Origin: a virus
IMG/VR virus record: IMGVR_UViG_3300044616_001697
Coordinates: 1-22,553 of that record
Strand: one strand, 5' to 3'
DNA: 22,553 bases
In this document: positions 1 through 6,612 of the stretch, piece by piece
Numbering within the stretch: position 1 is the stretch's first letter
Layout of the letters: each line of letters starts with the position of its first letter
Made by a program: the position numbers and the translations under genes
The notes under the pieces: generated by a model
Database searches by the model: none
The model's input: the letters and a program-made list of their open reading frames with translations, nothing else
What the model was told of the DNA's origin: nothing

Positions 1-759
1 GTCAACATTTACAGTAAATCAGTTACTAGCAAAACAAGACTTTAGGGACCGATTCAATAAAGAAAACCCTATCGGTCTACATGAAATGATGTACCCGTTA
101 TTGCAAGGTTTTGATAGCTTTGCTGTAAAATCTGACATTGAATTGGGTGGAGTTGATCAAAAATTTAACGTATCTATCGGTAGAGTTATTCAAAAACAAT
201 TTGATTCCGATAACCAACAAGTGGGAATGTTAATGCCGATTCTCATTGGAACTGATGGAAAAGAAAAAATGTCCAAGAGTCTCAATAATACCATAGGAAT
301 AGATGAACACCCGCTTAATATGTTCTCAAAACTGGAAAAATTCCAGACAACATTGTAGACGATTTTATTTTACTTTTGACAGACTTAGGCATGACAAATC
401 TGCCTGCCAATCCTAGAGAAAAACAAAAGTTGATGGCAGTTGAAGTAGTTTCAACAATTCATGGTGAAGAAGAAGCCAAAAATGCTCTTAAAAATTCAGA
501 GGCGATTATCGTATCCGGTGAAACAGAAGTTATTGCCGAAGAAGTCGCTTTTGAAGAAATTAAGCTGCCGATTCTACTCGCTAATTTACTTAAAGATATA
601 AATTTTACAAAATCAACAAGTGACGCGAGACGTTTGATAACTTCTGGTGCTATTAAAATAGATGGAATAAAAATTACAGACGAAAAACATACTGTTAATG
701 AATTTGGTCAACTCTTACAAGTTTCCCGTAAAAGATTTTTCCGTCTTATTGCAAAATAG
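1..759 (+). CDS. tyrS: Tyrosyl-tRNA synthetase, 5'-truncated, with apparent frameshift
   Basis: Charges tRNA-Tyr with tyrosine. The frame open from base 2 reads through a class I TyrRS core: the [17 protein letters not shown] and LGGVDQKFN tyrosine/ATP-pocket segments, then the KMSKS loop at 266-280. That frame stops at 356-358. The remainder, including a C-terminal S4 RNA-binding domain (roughly 560-740), continues in another frame from before 376 to 759. Adding one A to the five-A run at 336-340 restores a continuous TyrRS reading ([11 protein letters not shown]...). The window edge removes the N-terminal part with the HIGH motif. The change may be a homopolymer sequencing error or a real inactivating mutation. 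A phage leader repeat begins only 13 bases after the stop, so the gene is physically joined to the phage region. Identity is secure; functional state is not. Confidence 0.9.
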
Positions 760-771
760 TGGCCAATAATC

Positions 772-830
772 AAACTGGCACAGTCCATTGAATAATGGGT
801 TGCTTATGGTCTATTATTCATTTGTCAACC
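772..830 (+). promoter_or_regulatory. Family A leader repeat, copy 1 (probable promoter)
   Basis: One of three close copies (others at 1551-1609 and 3121-3178) of a ~58-bp block beginning AACTGGCACAGTC. It contains a possible sigma70 promoter, TTGAAT (788-793), an 18-bp spacer and TATTAT (812-817). Each copy lies 20-30 bases upstream of a small gene. The -35 match is weak, so promoter function is inferred from position and conservation. Confidence 0.6.
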
Positions 831-849
831 GTTCACCACATTACAAACC

Positions 850-1122
850 ATGGGTGTGTTCATGGCTGAAACTCAAGACGACAATTGTCTTACATGTCGG
901 TTTGCACAATGGAAACGCAACACATCTGGCCACCGCTTTCATATATCCGGCGATGGCCGCTGCATTTGGGAAGGGTGGCGGGACTGGAGCATTCCGGGTT
1001 CTATGTACCACGCTGGCAGTGTGGACGAGAAGTTAGCTCCCTCGCAGCCTGGTGGGGGTTATATCAACCGCAAGAAGCCCGTCGGCGACTGCCCATGCTG
1101 GGAGGATATTAAGAATGGCTGA
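850..1122 (+). CDS. Small cysteine-rich protein, possible zinc-binding
   Basis: A 90-residue protein of unknown function. It has an N-terminal CLTCRF motif (Cys 14 and 17), a later Cys in DGRCIW and a C-terminal GDCPCW, spacing that suggests a structural metal site. It is rich in Trp, Gly and Pro, and in base composition (about half G+C by eye) is clearly richer than its AT-rich neighbours, which suggests recent acquisition. The ATG at 850 lies about 25 bases past the putative TSS of the family A leader. An in-frame ATG at 862 (MAETQDDN) is an equally good start, since neither has a clear Shine-Dalgarno. Similar Cys-patterned small proteins occur in phages, but I cannot name a family. Confidence 0.7.
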   Translation: MGVFMAETQDDNCLTCRFAQWKRNTSGHRFHISGDGRCIWEGWRDWSIPGSMYHAGSVDEKLAPSQPGGGYINRKKPVGDCPCWEDIKNG

Positions 1123-1203
1123 TCTCGGCAACTGTTCACCATCTACGCCAGCGGGCTGATGAGCTGTTATTGTTAATTCAATTCTATCCAAAGGAGAACT
1201 CTC

Positions 1204-1497
1204 ATGTCACTGAAACTTCGCGGTATTTCTTATACCCGTGACTGGAATTATAAGTCAGAATGGCCCACCAGTTTTGATCATGCTCTCAGAGATAGTATTG
1301 ACAAAATTGCAAAAGGAGATTCTTTCCGTGATGTAAGAATTGAGGATAAATTGGAAGCCACACAAAAAGTCATGGCAAATCTTATTGAACATCTTGTTCG
1401 GAAAGATCTTATGGATAATGAGGAATTTCAGACGATTCTTGAACAAAACGATTACCGACCTGAATTCAAACTTGTTGAGGTAGAAGATGAGGATTGA
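1204..1497 (+). CDS. Conserved-looking hypothetical protein, 97 aa
   Basis: I do not recognise this protein. It is soluble and mixed-charge, with a predicted helical centre (residues 25-75) and a very acidic C-terminus ending VEVEDED. It has one of the best ribosome-binding sites in this half of the window, AAGGAG about 8 bases before the ATG. The upstream stretch carries GTTATTGTTAAT, a motif found ahead of many genes here. No obvious terminator follows; the next family A leader starts 53 bases after the stop. Confidence 0.75.
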   Translation: MSLKLRGISYTRDWNYKSEWPTSFDHALRDSIDKIAKGDSFRDVRIEDKLEATQKVMANLIEHLVRKDLMDNEEFQTILEQNDYRPEFKLVEVEDED

Positions 1498-1550
1498 TAA
1501 AATCACGACAAGACTTCATAAGAAGTAATGATTCTTTGTGGACACTTCAA

Positions 1551-1609
1551 CAACTGGCACAGTCCATTGAATAATGGGTTGCTTATGGTCTATTATTCAT
1601 TTGTCAACC
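1551..1609 (+). promoter_or_regulatory. Family A leader repeat, copy 2
   Basis: Nearly identical to the copy at 772-830 from ACTGGCACAG through ATTTGTCAACC, including the TTGAAT / 18 bp / TATTAT arrangement. It lies about 30 bases upstream of the gene at 1638. Confidence 0.6.
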
Positions 1610-1637
1610 ACAGACGCCTTTCATCACTTCGGTAACC

Positions 1638-1892
1638 ATGAAAACCAACAAACAAGAATTTCTGTTTCTGACCGATTATCAGACAGGAGAGCCGATCTTT
1701 TTGGATATATCACAAATTGCGTCTATCCAACAACTTGTGGACCCTAGGCGCACCCGCATTACCATTCTGACAAGCAACCAGCAATTTCTTGTCAGTGAAG
1801 AAGCTCTGGCCGTTGCTCTTGCCAGCGGGCGCGGCTTTTGGGGACCGAAGGATGATTCAGATGTACAAGAAACACTTAAAGAAATGACTTAA
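1638..1892 (+). CDS. Small protein with LTDYQTGEPI domain (paralogue of 3201-3674 C-terminus)
   Basis: An 84-residue protein of unknown function. Residues 7-60 contain EFLFLTDYQTGEPIFLD, followed by SQI and a SNQQFLVSEEA segment. The same pattern recurs in the C-terminal half of the protein at 3201-3674, so the two are paralogous. The β-rich pattern (hydrophobic strand, turn, strand with EPI-x-LD) suggests a small compact domain. The ATG follows a family A leader; no Shine-Dalgarno is visible. Confidence 0.75.
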   Translation: MKTNKQEFLFLTDYQTGEPIFLDISQIASIQQLVDPRRTRITILTSNQQFLVSEEALAVALASGRGFWGPKDDSDVQETLKEMT

Positions 1893-1934
1893 ATTAACTC
1901 CTATTATTGATTTAACAACCTATTCACCAAAATC

Positions 1935-2135
1935 ATGTTTTATGTTCTAGCAACACTCCAAAATCCTTCTCGTGAAGTCTTTGTTCACTGGACGTATCCC
2001 TATACTCCTTGTTTCTATGCTATTGATAATCCACCAAAATCAGTTTCAAGAGAAGAAGCGGAATGGTTGCTAAGCAAATGCCAGGAATGTCATGGATGGA
2101 TGTATGACCACAACTTACGAATTGTGCCAGCCTGA
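1935..2135 (+). CDS. Hypothetical protein, 66 aa
   Basis: I do not recognise this protein. It is small and aromatic-rich (FVHWTYPYTPCFY), with three Cys, two of them in a CQECHGW context (about residues 49-55), which could be half of a metal site. It lies 43 bases after the 1638-1892 gene. The spacer holds CTATTATTGATTTAACAACC, which matches only the -10 part of the family A leader. No Shine-Dalgarno is visible. Confidence 0.65.
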   Translation: MFYVLATLQNPSREVFVHWTYPYTPCFYAIDNPPKSVSREEAEWLLSKCQECHGWMYDHNLRIVPA

Positions 2136-2140
2136 GCATA

Positions 2141-2210
2141 CTAATGGACCATTGATTAGTGATGCAATTTTCAATGTCATCCTCCTCTAATACAGGAGGT
2201 TTTTATTGTC
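2141..2210 (+). terminator. Conserved post-gene block with hairpin terminator
   Basis: An imperfect repeat, ACCATTGATT..TGATGCAATTTTCAATGTCAT, leads into the hairpin CCTCC (2181-2185) / GGAGG (2195-2199) and then a T run and ATTGTC. The same block recurs at about 3678-3745. The hairpin plus T tract supports rho-independent termination. Confidence 0.75.
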
Positions 2211-2232
2211 CAAATGTCGGAAGCCGGTTCAA

Positions 2233-2298
2233 GAAGTGGCACAATAGGCTTTTCATTGTTCCTAGGTTCTGGTTAAACTATTATTGTTCTCAAACAGA
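2233..2298 (+). promoter_or_regulatory. Divergent family A-like leader
   Basis: Contains GTGGCACAATAGG and, further on, CTATTATTG, in the same order as the start and -10 part of the family A leader, but the middle has diverged and no -35 is convincing. It immediately precedes the gene at 2305. Confidence 0.35.
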
Positions 2299-2304
2299 GA
2301 AATC

Positions 2305-2985
2305 ATGCTCACTTTCGCTTCTGCTACAGATCTTCTCGGAAACCGCCAATCAAAAAAGCTGGCCAATAATACCTATCTGAGAAAAGAAAATGATTATTTT
2401 GTAGTCCGATTGCATGAAACCGATATTATCACAATCGCTCCTGATGATTCCTGTATTCTTCACAACGAAGGATATTTCACCAAAACAACTAAAGAACGAC
2501 TGAATAGTTATTCTTCCGCGACCATCGTTCAGGAAAAGGGTATTTGGTATGTAAGGGGCATTCCATTTTATGATGGAATGATTATTGATAAAAATGGCAA
2601 TCCCGTTAATACAATCAATAATACAGACGAAGTTCAGAAAAAGAAGAAAAGGCTGGATATTATGGTGAAAAAGTTTATTGAAGGTTATTGTGAATGGGCA
2701 TTGGAAAATGGTATTGAACGATCTAATGGTGACTGTTGGTTGTGTTTGTTTGGACAAGATAATAACCTAGATCACATTTACAGTCATCTGGAAGAACAGT
2801 ATTATTTTGGTTCATTTGTTGATGTTGTTATCAGACAAAGTAATTATAACAATCCTGATTTTATTCGTCAATATACCTCATCTCAATTAAGAACATCTAA
2901 ATCTAGTTCTCATCTAAAAAGACTTCTGACAACATATTTTAAAAAAGTCAAACCAAATCTTATGGAATTTGTTACACTGGAATGA
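2305..2985 (+). CDS. Phage protein of the RKLANNTYL-type family, function unknown
   Basis: The 226-residue product has an N-terminal region (residues 10-85) with the pattern SKKLANNTYLRKENDY, a VRLHETDIITI strand, HNEGYFTKTTKERLN and KGIWYV. To my recollection this pattern is widespread in phages and some bacteria as an uncharacterised module that tolerates many C-terminal extensions. Residues 115-226 are a separate, helical, basic region that I do not recognise. The ATG at 2305 fits the family start; the frame is open further upstream from a TTG at 2284, but that adds residues unlike the family. A strong hairpin terminator follows within 10 bases. Confidence 0.85.
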   Translation: MLTFASATDLLGNRQSKKLANNTYLRKENDYFVVRLHETDIITIAPDDSCILHNEGYFTKTTKERLNSYSSATIVQEKGIWYVRGIPFYDGMIIDKNGNPVNTINNTDEVQKKKKRLDIMVKKFIEGYCEWALENGIERSNGDCWLCLFGQDNNLDHIYSHLEEQYYFGSFVDVVIRQSNYNNPDFIRQYTSSQLRTSKSSSHLKRLLTTYFKKVKPNLMEFVTLE

Positions 2986-2992
2986 AAACCAC

Positions 2993-3026
2993 ATCCTCCT
3001 CTAATCCAGGAGGATTTTTTATTGTC
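2993..3026 (+). terminator. Rho-independent terminator
   Basis: Stem ATCCTCCT / AGGAGGAT with a short loop, followed by TTTTTT and ATTGTCC. It closes the 2305-2985 transcription unit. Confidence 0.85.
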
Positions 3027-3120
3027 CATAAAACTCAAATTTATTAAAAGACTTCCAAACGTAGTACCCATTCCCGAAAATGAAATCATGTAAATTTATT
3101 AAAGTCTAAAGGACAGTTAA

Positions 3121-3178
3121 GAAACTGGCACAGTCTATTGGATAATGGATTGCTTATGGCCTATTATTGATTTGTTCA
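3121..3178 (+). promoter_or_regulatory. Family A leader repeat, copy 3
   Basis: A slightly diverged copy of the 772-830 block, with TTGGAT, an 18-bp spacer and TATTAT retained. It lies about 23 bases upstream of the gene at 3201, which has a GAGG Shine-Dalgarno. Confidence 0.6.
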
Positions 3179-3200
3179 TTCACAAACGAGGATTTCTCTC

Positions 3201-3674
3201 ATGTCCACGATTAAGGTTCAAATTGTTGGTGGTGGTTCTGTTAAGAGTCTTATTGAAGCCGGCCCGGAATCTTGTAATCCCGAATTCGCCAAGAATAATC
3301 ATCTCACCTTTCATGCTTATTCTGATACAATGAAAGCCCGGATTCTTGAACAAATGATTAAATCTCCTGCAAGAATCGGGATTTCGTTTACTGATGAACC
3401 ATATAGGACTGGAGAATGGCATGAACCATTGATTGTTGATGCAATTTTCAATCGTTCACAATCACTCGTTAGACAAGAATTTCTAACCCTGACCGATTAT
3501 CAGACAGGAGAGCCGATCTATTTGGATGTATCACAAATTACGTTCATCCGGCAGATTGGGAGTGGTGATACTTACCCCAGACATACCAGCGTTGGTACGC
3601 TGTCAAACAATCAGGTATTTCTTGTCAGGGAAGAAGCGGCATGGATCGCCCGGATTATAGCGAAAAAGATGTAA
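3201..3674 (+). CDS. Chimeric hypothetical protein with LTDYQTGEPI C-terminal domain
   Basis: The 157-residue protein appears to be a fusion. Residues 1-75 (MSTIKVQIVGGGSV..., then FHAYSDTMKARILEQMIKSP) are an unrecognised domain. Residues 93-150 repeat the domain of the 1638-1892 protein (QEFLTLTDYQTGEPIYLD, then SNNQVFLVREEA). The join, residues 74-86 (HEPLIVDAIFNRS), is encoded by DNA matching the intergenic repeat that elsewhere (2141 and 3678) lies after stop codons. That suggests recombination through a non-coding repeat created the fusion. The start is supported by GAGG 9 bases upstream. Function unknown. Confidence 0.8.
   Translation: MSTIKVQIVGGGSVKSLIEAGPESCNPEFAKNNHLTFHAYSDTMKARILEQMIKSPARIGISFTDEPYRTGEWHEPLIVDAIFNRSQSLVRQEFLTLTDYQTGEPIYLDVSQITFIRQIGSGDTYPRHTSVGTLSNNQVFLVREEAAWIARIIAKKM
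3418..3454 (+). repeat. Intergenic repeat captured inside a coding region
   Basis: The block around ACCATTGATTGTTGATGCAA and the following TTTTCAAT matches the post-gene repeats at about 2141-2174 and 3678-3707, but here it is translated within the 3201-3674 gene. It marks the joint between that gene's two halves. Confidence 0.65.
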
Positions 3675-3713
3675 AAACGAACCATCGATTGCTGATACAA
3701 ATTTCAATGTCAT

Positions 3714-3746
3714 CCTCCTCTAATCCAGGGGGTTTTTTATTGTCTA
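3714..3746 (+). terminator. Rho-independent terminator
   Basis: Stem CCTCCT / AGGGGG (with a G·T pair), then TTTTTT and ATTGTC, preceded by a copy of the ACCATCGATT...TTTCAATGTCAT block. It closes the 3201-3674 unit just before the convergent gene at 3759. Confidence 0.75.
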
Positions 3747-3758
3747 AAAATGTAAAAA

Positions 3759-4265
3759 TCACCCATTCTCCATCTGATAAAGAATCTTTCTTAGACCACG
3801 AGTGTTAATATAATTTTCCATGGCCTCTTTTAGAAATTGATTCAAAAACTCTGTAGAAGTAGGAACAGAATAACCTTTCAGTTTAACCGCCTTGTAGAGC
3901 ATTTTAAAATCTTTTATTATCTTTTTGTCCAACAATAAGATTTCGTCTTTTTTAGCTTTCTCCCATGTAACATTATTAACAGAACAATCCATTCTGTCTT
4001 TACTTTTATACTTGATTCTTTTTGAATTAGAAATGTTGGGGAGAAATGCTTTTGCAACTAAGTTACCTACAAGAATACATCTTCTACGGTGAGTTTTATC
4101 ATAAATCCAGACAGCCTTATTTGTCTTTACTCTTCCATCTTTTAGTTTAATGAGAGTGTTATTTCTTTTCATTGACCATATTTCGCCAGAGTCAGAGACG
4201 AAATACCCCTCAAAGTCCTCGTAACCGGAAATGCTATTTATTGCCGTCAAATTGGTTGGTATCAC
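3759..4265 (-). CDS. NUMOD4-type protein, degenerate HNH endonuclease relative
   Basis: The 168-residue protein starts with a NUMOD4-like segment (residues 11-34: ISGYEDFEGYFVSDSGEIWS), the DNA-recognition module common in phage HNH homing endonucleases. It continues with GNLVAKAFLPN (67-77), the usual lead-in to the HNH core. Where active relatives have a His-rich NHIDGN-like motif, this protein has IKYKSKDRMDCSVNNVTWE (84-102): the NN..W tail is kept but the catalytic histidines are absent. The C-terminal 60 residues are helical. It is leftward, alone, amid rightward genes, as expected of an inserted mobile gene. Probably a DNA-binding but nuclease-dead relic, or a repurposed regulator. Confidence 0.75.
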   Translation of the reverse strand: MIPTNLTAINSISGYEDFEGYFVSDSGEIWSMKRNNTLIKLKDGRVKTNKAVWIYDKTHRRRCILVGNLVAKAFLPNISNSKRIKYKSKDRMDCSVNNVTWEKAKKDEILLLDKKIIKDFKMLYKAVKLKGYSVPTSTEFLNQFLKEAMENYINTRGLRKILYQMENG

Positions 4266-4299
4266 TGGGCTTATTTGGACAGAGATAATTATTTAAGCA

Positions 4300-4640
4300 T
4301 TCTGTATGAAAGTTAGTATTTTTAAGAGTTTTCTTGTCATAGTATAGGAATTGTGAATTGATAATGATTGTTATTGGTTAATAATTCGTATTGTTTAATT
4401 ATTGATAATATTTCGTATCGTTTATCGTTTGTTATTGTTATTCGTATTGTTTATTGTGTTTAAGACCCTTATTGATAAGAATTCGTATTGTTTATTGTTT
4501 ATTATTGTAATTCGTATCATTTATTGTGTTTGATCTGGTTATTGTTGTTATTGTGTTTGAGACCCTTATTGATAATAATTCGTATCGTTTATTGTGTTTG
4601 ATCTGGTTATTGTTGTTATTGTGTTTGAGACCCTTATTAT
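4300..4640. repeat. TTATTG-rich repeat block in gene-free stretch
   Basis: The divergent intergenic space between 4265 and 4855 holds no credible gene. Much of it is built from TTCGTAT[TC]GTTTATTG and TTGTTGTTATTG words. A ~60-bp segment at 4511-4570 recurs almost perfectly at 4579-4638 (68-bp period), with shorter relatives from about 4370. All T/G-rich words lie on the + strand here. No start codon with a ribosome site was seen. Confidence 0.75.
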
Positions 4641-4667
4641 TCTTAGTAATCTCGGGCTTCCTGTGAT

Positions 4668-4724
4668 AACAACAGCAACCACCAATAACAACAGCAACCA
4701 CCAATAACAACAGCAACCACCAAT
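4668..4724. repeat. 19-bp tandem repeat, three copies
   Basis: Three perfect head-to-tail copies of AACAACAGCAACCACCAAT (4668-4686, 4687-4705, 4706-4724), followed by a partial fourth. The unit contains the reverse complement of the TTGTTATTG words immediately to the left, so strand composition switches abruptly at about 4660. Confidence 0.9.
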
Positions 4725-4800
4725 AACCACAGCAAAAGAATAACAAACTTATTGATAATCATTCTCAATAATACCATAAGAGATCCTAATACCCCAACTC

Positions 4801-4829
4801 TTGACAACGATACTCCAACCGTCTATATT
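4801..4829 (+). promoter_or_regulatory. Consensus sigma70 promoter
   Basis: TTGACA (4801-4806), exactly 17 bases, TATATT (4824-4829). This is the best -35 in the window and lies 25 bases upstream of the ATG at 4855. It is not embedded in the long cassette repeat used by the later promoters. Confidence 0.85.
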
Positions 4830-4854
4830 ACTTCTATACCCCAGAGGTTCTCCG

Positions 4855-5397
4855 ATGCCCACCACCAAAACAATCACTCTGTATAAGTTTGATGAGTTGA
4901 GCGAAGAAGCCCAGAATAATGCAATCTCCAAACTGTACAGTATAAATGTAGACCACGATTGGTGGGATCACATTTATGAAGATGCCAAAACTATCGGTCT
5001 TAAGATTGAAGAGTTTAATCTTGATCGTAAGAAAATCACCGGCACACTAAATGAATATCTGCTTGATTGTTGTCGTTCAATCCGACATAATCACGGTAAA
5101 GAATGCGAAACATTTAAGACTGCTCAACAATATCTACAAGAATATATTCAGCTATTTGTTAAATGGAAAGAAAATGATACCGAAGAAGACGTTTTTTGGA
5201 AACCCACTGATTGGTTATATGAATTCAAATATACTGACGAAGCCGATGAGATTACAAATGAATTCAGGAAAGCTCTACTCCAAGATTATCTTATCATGTT
5301 GGATAAAGAATATGAGTATTTGACTAGCGAAGAAGAAATTAAACAAGCAATAGAAGCTAATGAATATCTCTTCCATGAGGACGGAACACTGGAATAA
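4855..5397 (+). CDS. Phage-family protein with YKFDELSEEAQ motif, function unknown
   Basis: The 180-residue protein opens with TLYKFDELSEEAQNNAI, then VDHDWWDHIYEDAKTIGLKI and FNLDR. To my recollection this belongs to a family common in phages and mobile elements of many bacteria and never assigned a biochemical role. The C-terminus keeps the matching TSEEEIKQAIEANEYLF segment. The protein is acidic and largely helical. The ATG at 4855 is chosen because it sits after the promoter and behind AGAGG; the upstream TTG at 4801 is itself the -35 box and cannot be the start. A hairpin follows 24 bases after the stop. Confidence 0.9.
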   Translation: MPTTKTITLYKFDELSEEAQNNAISKLYSINVDHDWWDHIYEDAKTIGLKIEEFNLDRKKITGTLNEYLLDCCRSIRHNHGKECETFKTAQQYLQEYIQLFVKWKENDTEEDVFWKPTDWLYEFKYTDEADEITNEFRKALLQDYLIMLDKEYEYLTSEEEIKQAIEANEYLFHEDGTLE

Positions 5398-5420
5398 CAC
5401 CTGTTACAATAACTAACATT

Positions 5421-5455
5421 TGCTTCGGTATTATTATATCGGAGCATTTGTTATA
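5421..5455 (+). terminator. Hairpin terminator, TGCTTCGGTAT type
   Basis: An 11-bp stem (5421-5431 with 5436-5446, two wobbles) and a 4-base loop, followed by TTTGTTATAT. The hairpin and its flanks recur identically at 12653-12684, more than 7 kb away. Other hairpins with different stems share the TAT....ATA apex. Confidence 0.7.
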
Positions 5456-5539
5456 TCTTTACATTTAGTCTTAATAACATCTTATAGTGTCCGTAAGAGT
5501 TATTATACATGATACAATGCACTAATGGTCCATGAGTGT

Positions 5540-5607
5540 TCCAGTTTATCAAGTGTCCACTGCTACCACCGCTCCTTCATAATATGGGTTATTGTTATTA
5601 AGTTCTC
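5540..5607 (+). promoter_or_regulatory. Family B leader repeat, copy 1
   Basis: A ~66-bp block from CCAGTTTATCAAGTGTCCAC to TTATTGTTATTAAGT, almost identical to 6312-6382. It is followed only by a 7-codon ATG frame and then, 84 bases on, the gene at 5691, so the gene it once served may be lost. Apart from this and the hairpin at 5421, the stretch 5398-5690 shows nothing else. Confidence 0.6.
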
Positions 5608-5690
5608 AAGAGATCACTCAAATGGAGACTGTTTTATTGTATTGAAATCTGAATAGCAATTCATTTAATAACATCTTTCTGGAGAATCTA

Positions 5691-5771
5691 ATGGATGTTC
5701 CTTTCCTGTTCTTTTTTATTGTCTTTACAATCATGGGTTGGGCCATTTACTATAACAACCACAACGAATAA
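5691..5771 (+). CDS. 26-residue single-pass membrane peptide
   Basis: A very short frame encodes MDVPFLFFFIVFTIMGWAIY and a polar NNHNE tail: one hydrophobic segment (residues 4-21) with a charged C-terminus. GGAGA lies 6 bases before the ATG, which supports translation. Its place beside two further membrane-protein genes (5838 and 6802) fits a group of small inner-membrane proteins, as seen in early regions of T4-type phages. Specific role unknown. Confidence 0.6.
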   Translation: MDVPFLFFFIVFTIMGWAIYYNNHNE

Positions 5772-5837
5772 GACACTTCATAAACCGTCTACTAATAACA
5801 TCACACCTACAATAACAACGAATCATTCAAAACAACT

Positions 5838-6026
5838 ATGGAACTACTTACCAATCAAGTGAACGTGGTATTTCTTATTATTCAAACCGCTGTAGCCTTA
5901 TATTTCACCTTCTTTCTTGATAATCTCACTCATAAGGCATTTAAGGAATTGGATGTAGACAAAAGGCGTCTTATTTCATGGGGAATGTTCTTTCTGATGA
6001 TCATCTCTCTTAAAACTCTTAACTGA
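5838..6026 (+). CDS. Small two-segment membrane protein, 62 aa
   Basis: Two hydrophobic segments, residues 9-27 and 45-58, are separated by a charged loop (HKAFKELDVDKRR) that would probably lie in the cytoplasm. The spacer from the 5771 stop carries GACACTTCATAAACCGTCTA, a variant of the leader element at 6983, 7996 and 8370. No Shine-Dalgarno is seen. A hairpin terminator follows 20 bases after the stop. Unrecognised; probably a membrane-acting early protein. Confidence 0.7.
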   Translation: MELLTNQVNVVFLIIQTAVALYFTFFLDNLTHKAFKELDVDKRRLISWGMFFLMIISLKTLN

Positions 6027-6033
6027 ACTCAAA

Positions 6034-6078
6034 AGTGTTTCATATAGCTAGGACTAATAATCCTAGCTTTTTATTGTC
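6034..6078 (+). terminator. Rho-independent terminator, duplicated at 6613
   Basis: AGCTAGGA (6046-6053) / TCCTAGCT (6061-6068), an 8-bp perfect stem, followed by TTTTATTGTC. The element with its AGTGTTTCATAT lead recurs almost perfectly at 6613-6657. Confidence 0.9.
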
Positions 6079-6256
6079 TAATAATCTAATAACATAAATA
6101 ATAACAGGTAATAACAATCCTCTTACACCTCCGGCCTCTGTAGTCACTGTCTCAAAGAGATCAAATTACACACCACTAAGGTTCTTAAAGATTAAAAATC
6201 CTACTTCCAACCGAATAACAAAAACAGTAATAAAACTGATTATATTTTATTGCTTA

Positions 6257-6334
6257 TAATAATTCAAGTAGAAAGCGTTAGCGCAATCTACGATTTTTTA
6301 GTATCTGCGTGTACCAGTTTATCAAGTGTCCACT
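6257..6334 (+). repeat. 78-bp repeat with internal hairpin, copy 1
   Basis: Essentially identical to 6661-6738. It contains GTAGAAAGCGTTAGCGCAAT followed by CTAC, which can fold as GTAGA/TCTAC and GCG/CGC around a TTAG loop, then GATTTTTTAG. That is terminator-like. Its right end overlaps the family B leader. The stretch 6083-6256 shows no gene. Confidence 0.85.
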
Positions 6335-6382
6335 GCTACCACCGCTCCTTCATAATATGGGTTATTGTTATTAAGTCCTCAG
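6312..6382 (+). promoter_or_regulatory. Family B leader repeat, copy 2
   Basis: Matches 5540-5607 over about 66 bp, ending GGGTTATTGTTATTAAGTCC. It sits directly upstream of the gene at 6393. No standard -35/-10 pair is obvious. The recurrent TATTGTTATTAAG word before starts suggests a promoter or translational element. Confidence 0.55.
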
Positions 6383-6392
6383 GGAAACAACA

Positions 6393-6566
6393 ATGTCCCG
6401 CAAAGTCACTGTCACATTCACAACCAAAATGGTGTTAAATGTGGATGATGATGGTATCACTGATGAATATCTAATCAGGCACCTTACACGCTTCATGAAC
6501 AATCCAGCATACACCAAACTTATTGAGGATGAAAGGTACGACTTTAAGATTGAAGAGGAAGCGTAG
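6393..6566 (+). CDS. Hypothetical protein, 57 aa
   Basis: A small soluble acidic protein beginning MSRKVTVTFTTKMVLNVDDD and ending in KIEEEA. The alternating hydrophobic residues at 4-16 suggest a β-strand pair, and the centre (DEYLIRHLTRFM) a helix. It follows the family B leader directly, with AGGGAAA 7-13 bases before the ATG. A duplicated hairpin terminator lies downstream at 6625. Not recognised; an overlapping 62-residue frame at 6250-6438 is a shadow of the repeats. Confidence 0.7.
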   Translation: MSRKVTVTFTTKMVLNVDDDGITDEYLIRHLTRFMNNPAYTKLIEDERYDFKIEEEA

Positions 6567-6612
6567 GTAATAATCTACAGATACGGCCACAAAACTGACC
6601 AGATCCTTCCAT

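Noticed and set aside
330-360. Programmed -1 frameshift in the tyrosyl-tRNA synthetase
   Set aside because: The site G GAA AAA is not a classical slippery heptamer, and synthetases are not known to use frameshifting. A missing A in a homopolymer explains it more simply.
788-1036. An 82-residue frame and an overlapping 75-residue frame
   Set aside because: They start inside the leader repeat or in the wrong phase and lie across the better-supported cysteine-rich gene.
2284-2304. Upstream TTG start for the 226-residue protein
   Set aside because: It adds seven residues with no ribosome site; the family pattern begins near ATG 2305.
4668-4724. CRISPR-like array
   Set aside because: The repeats are directly adjacent with no spacers, and no cas-like gene is present.
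4492-4746. Leftward 84-residue frame, CGYWWLLLLLVVAVV-like
   Set aside because: It is produced by the 19-bp tandem repeat and the TTATTG words; no start signal and low complexity.
4801-4854. Start of the 4855 gene at TTG 4801
   Set aside because: That TTG is part of the -35 box TTGACA of a 17-bp-spaced promoter.
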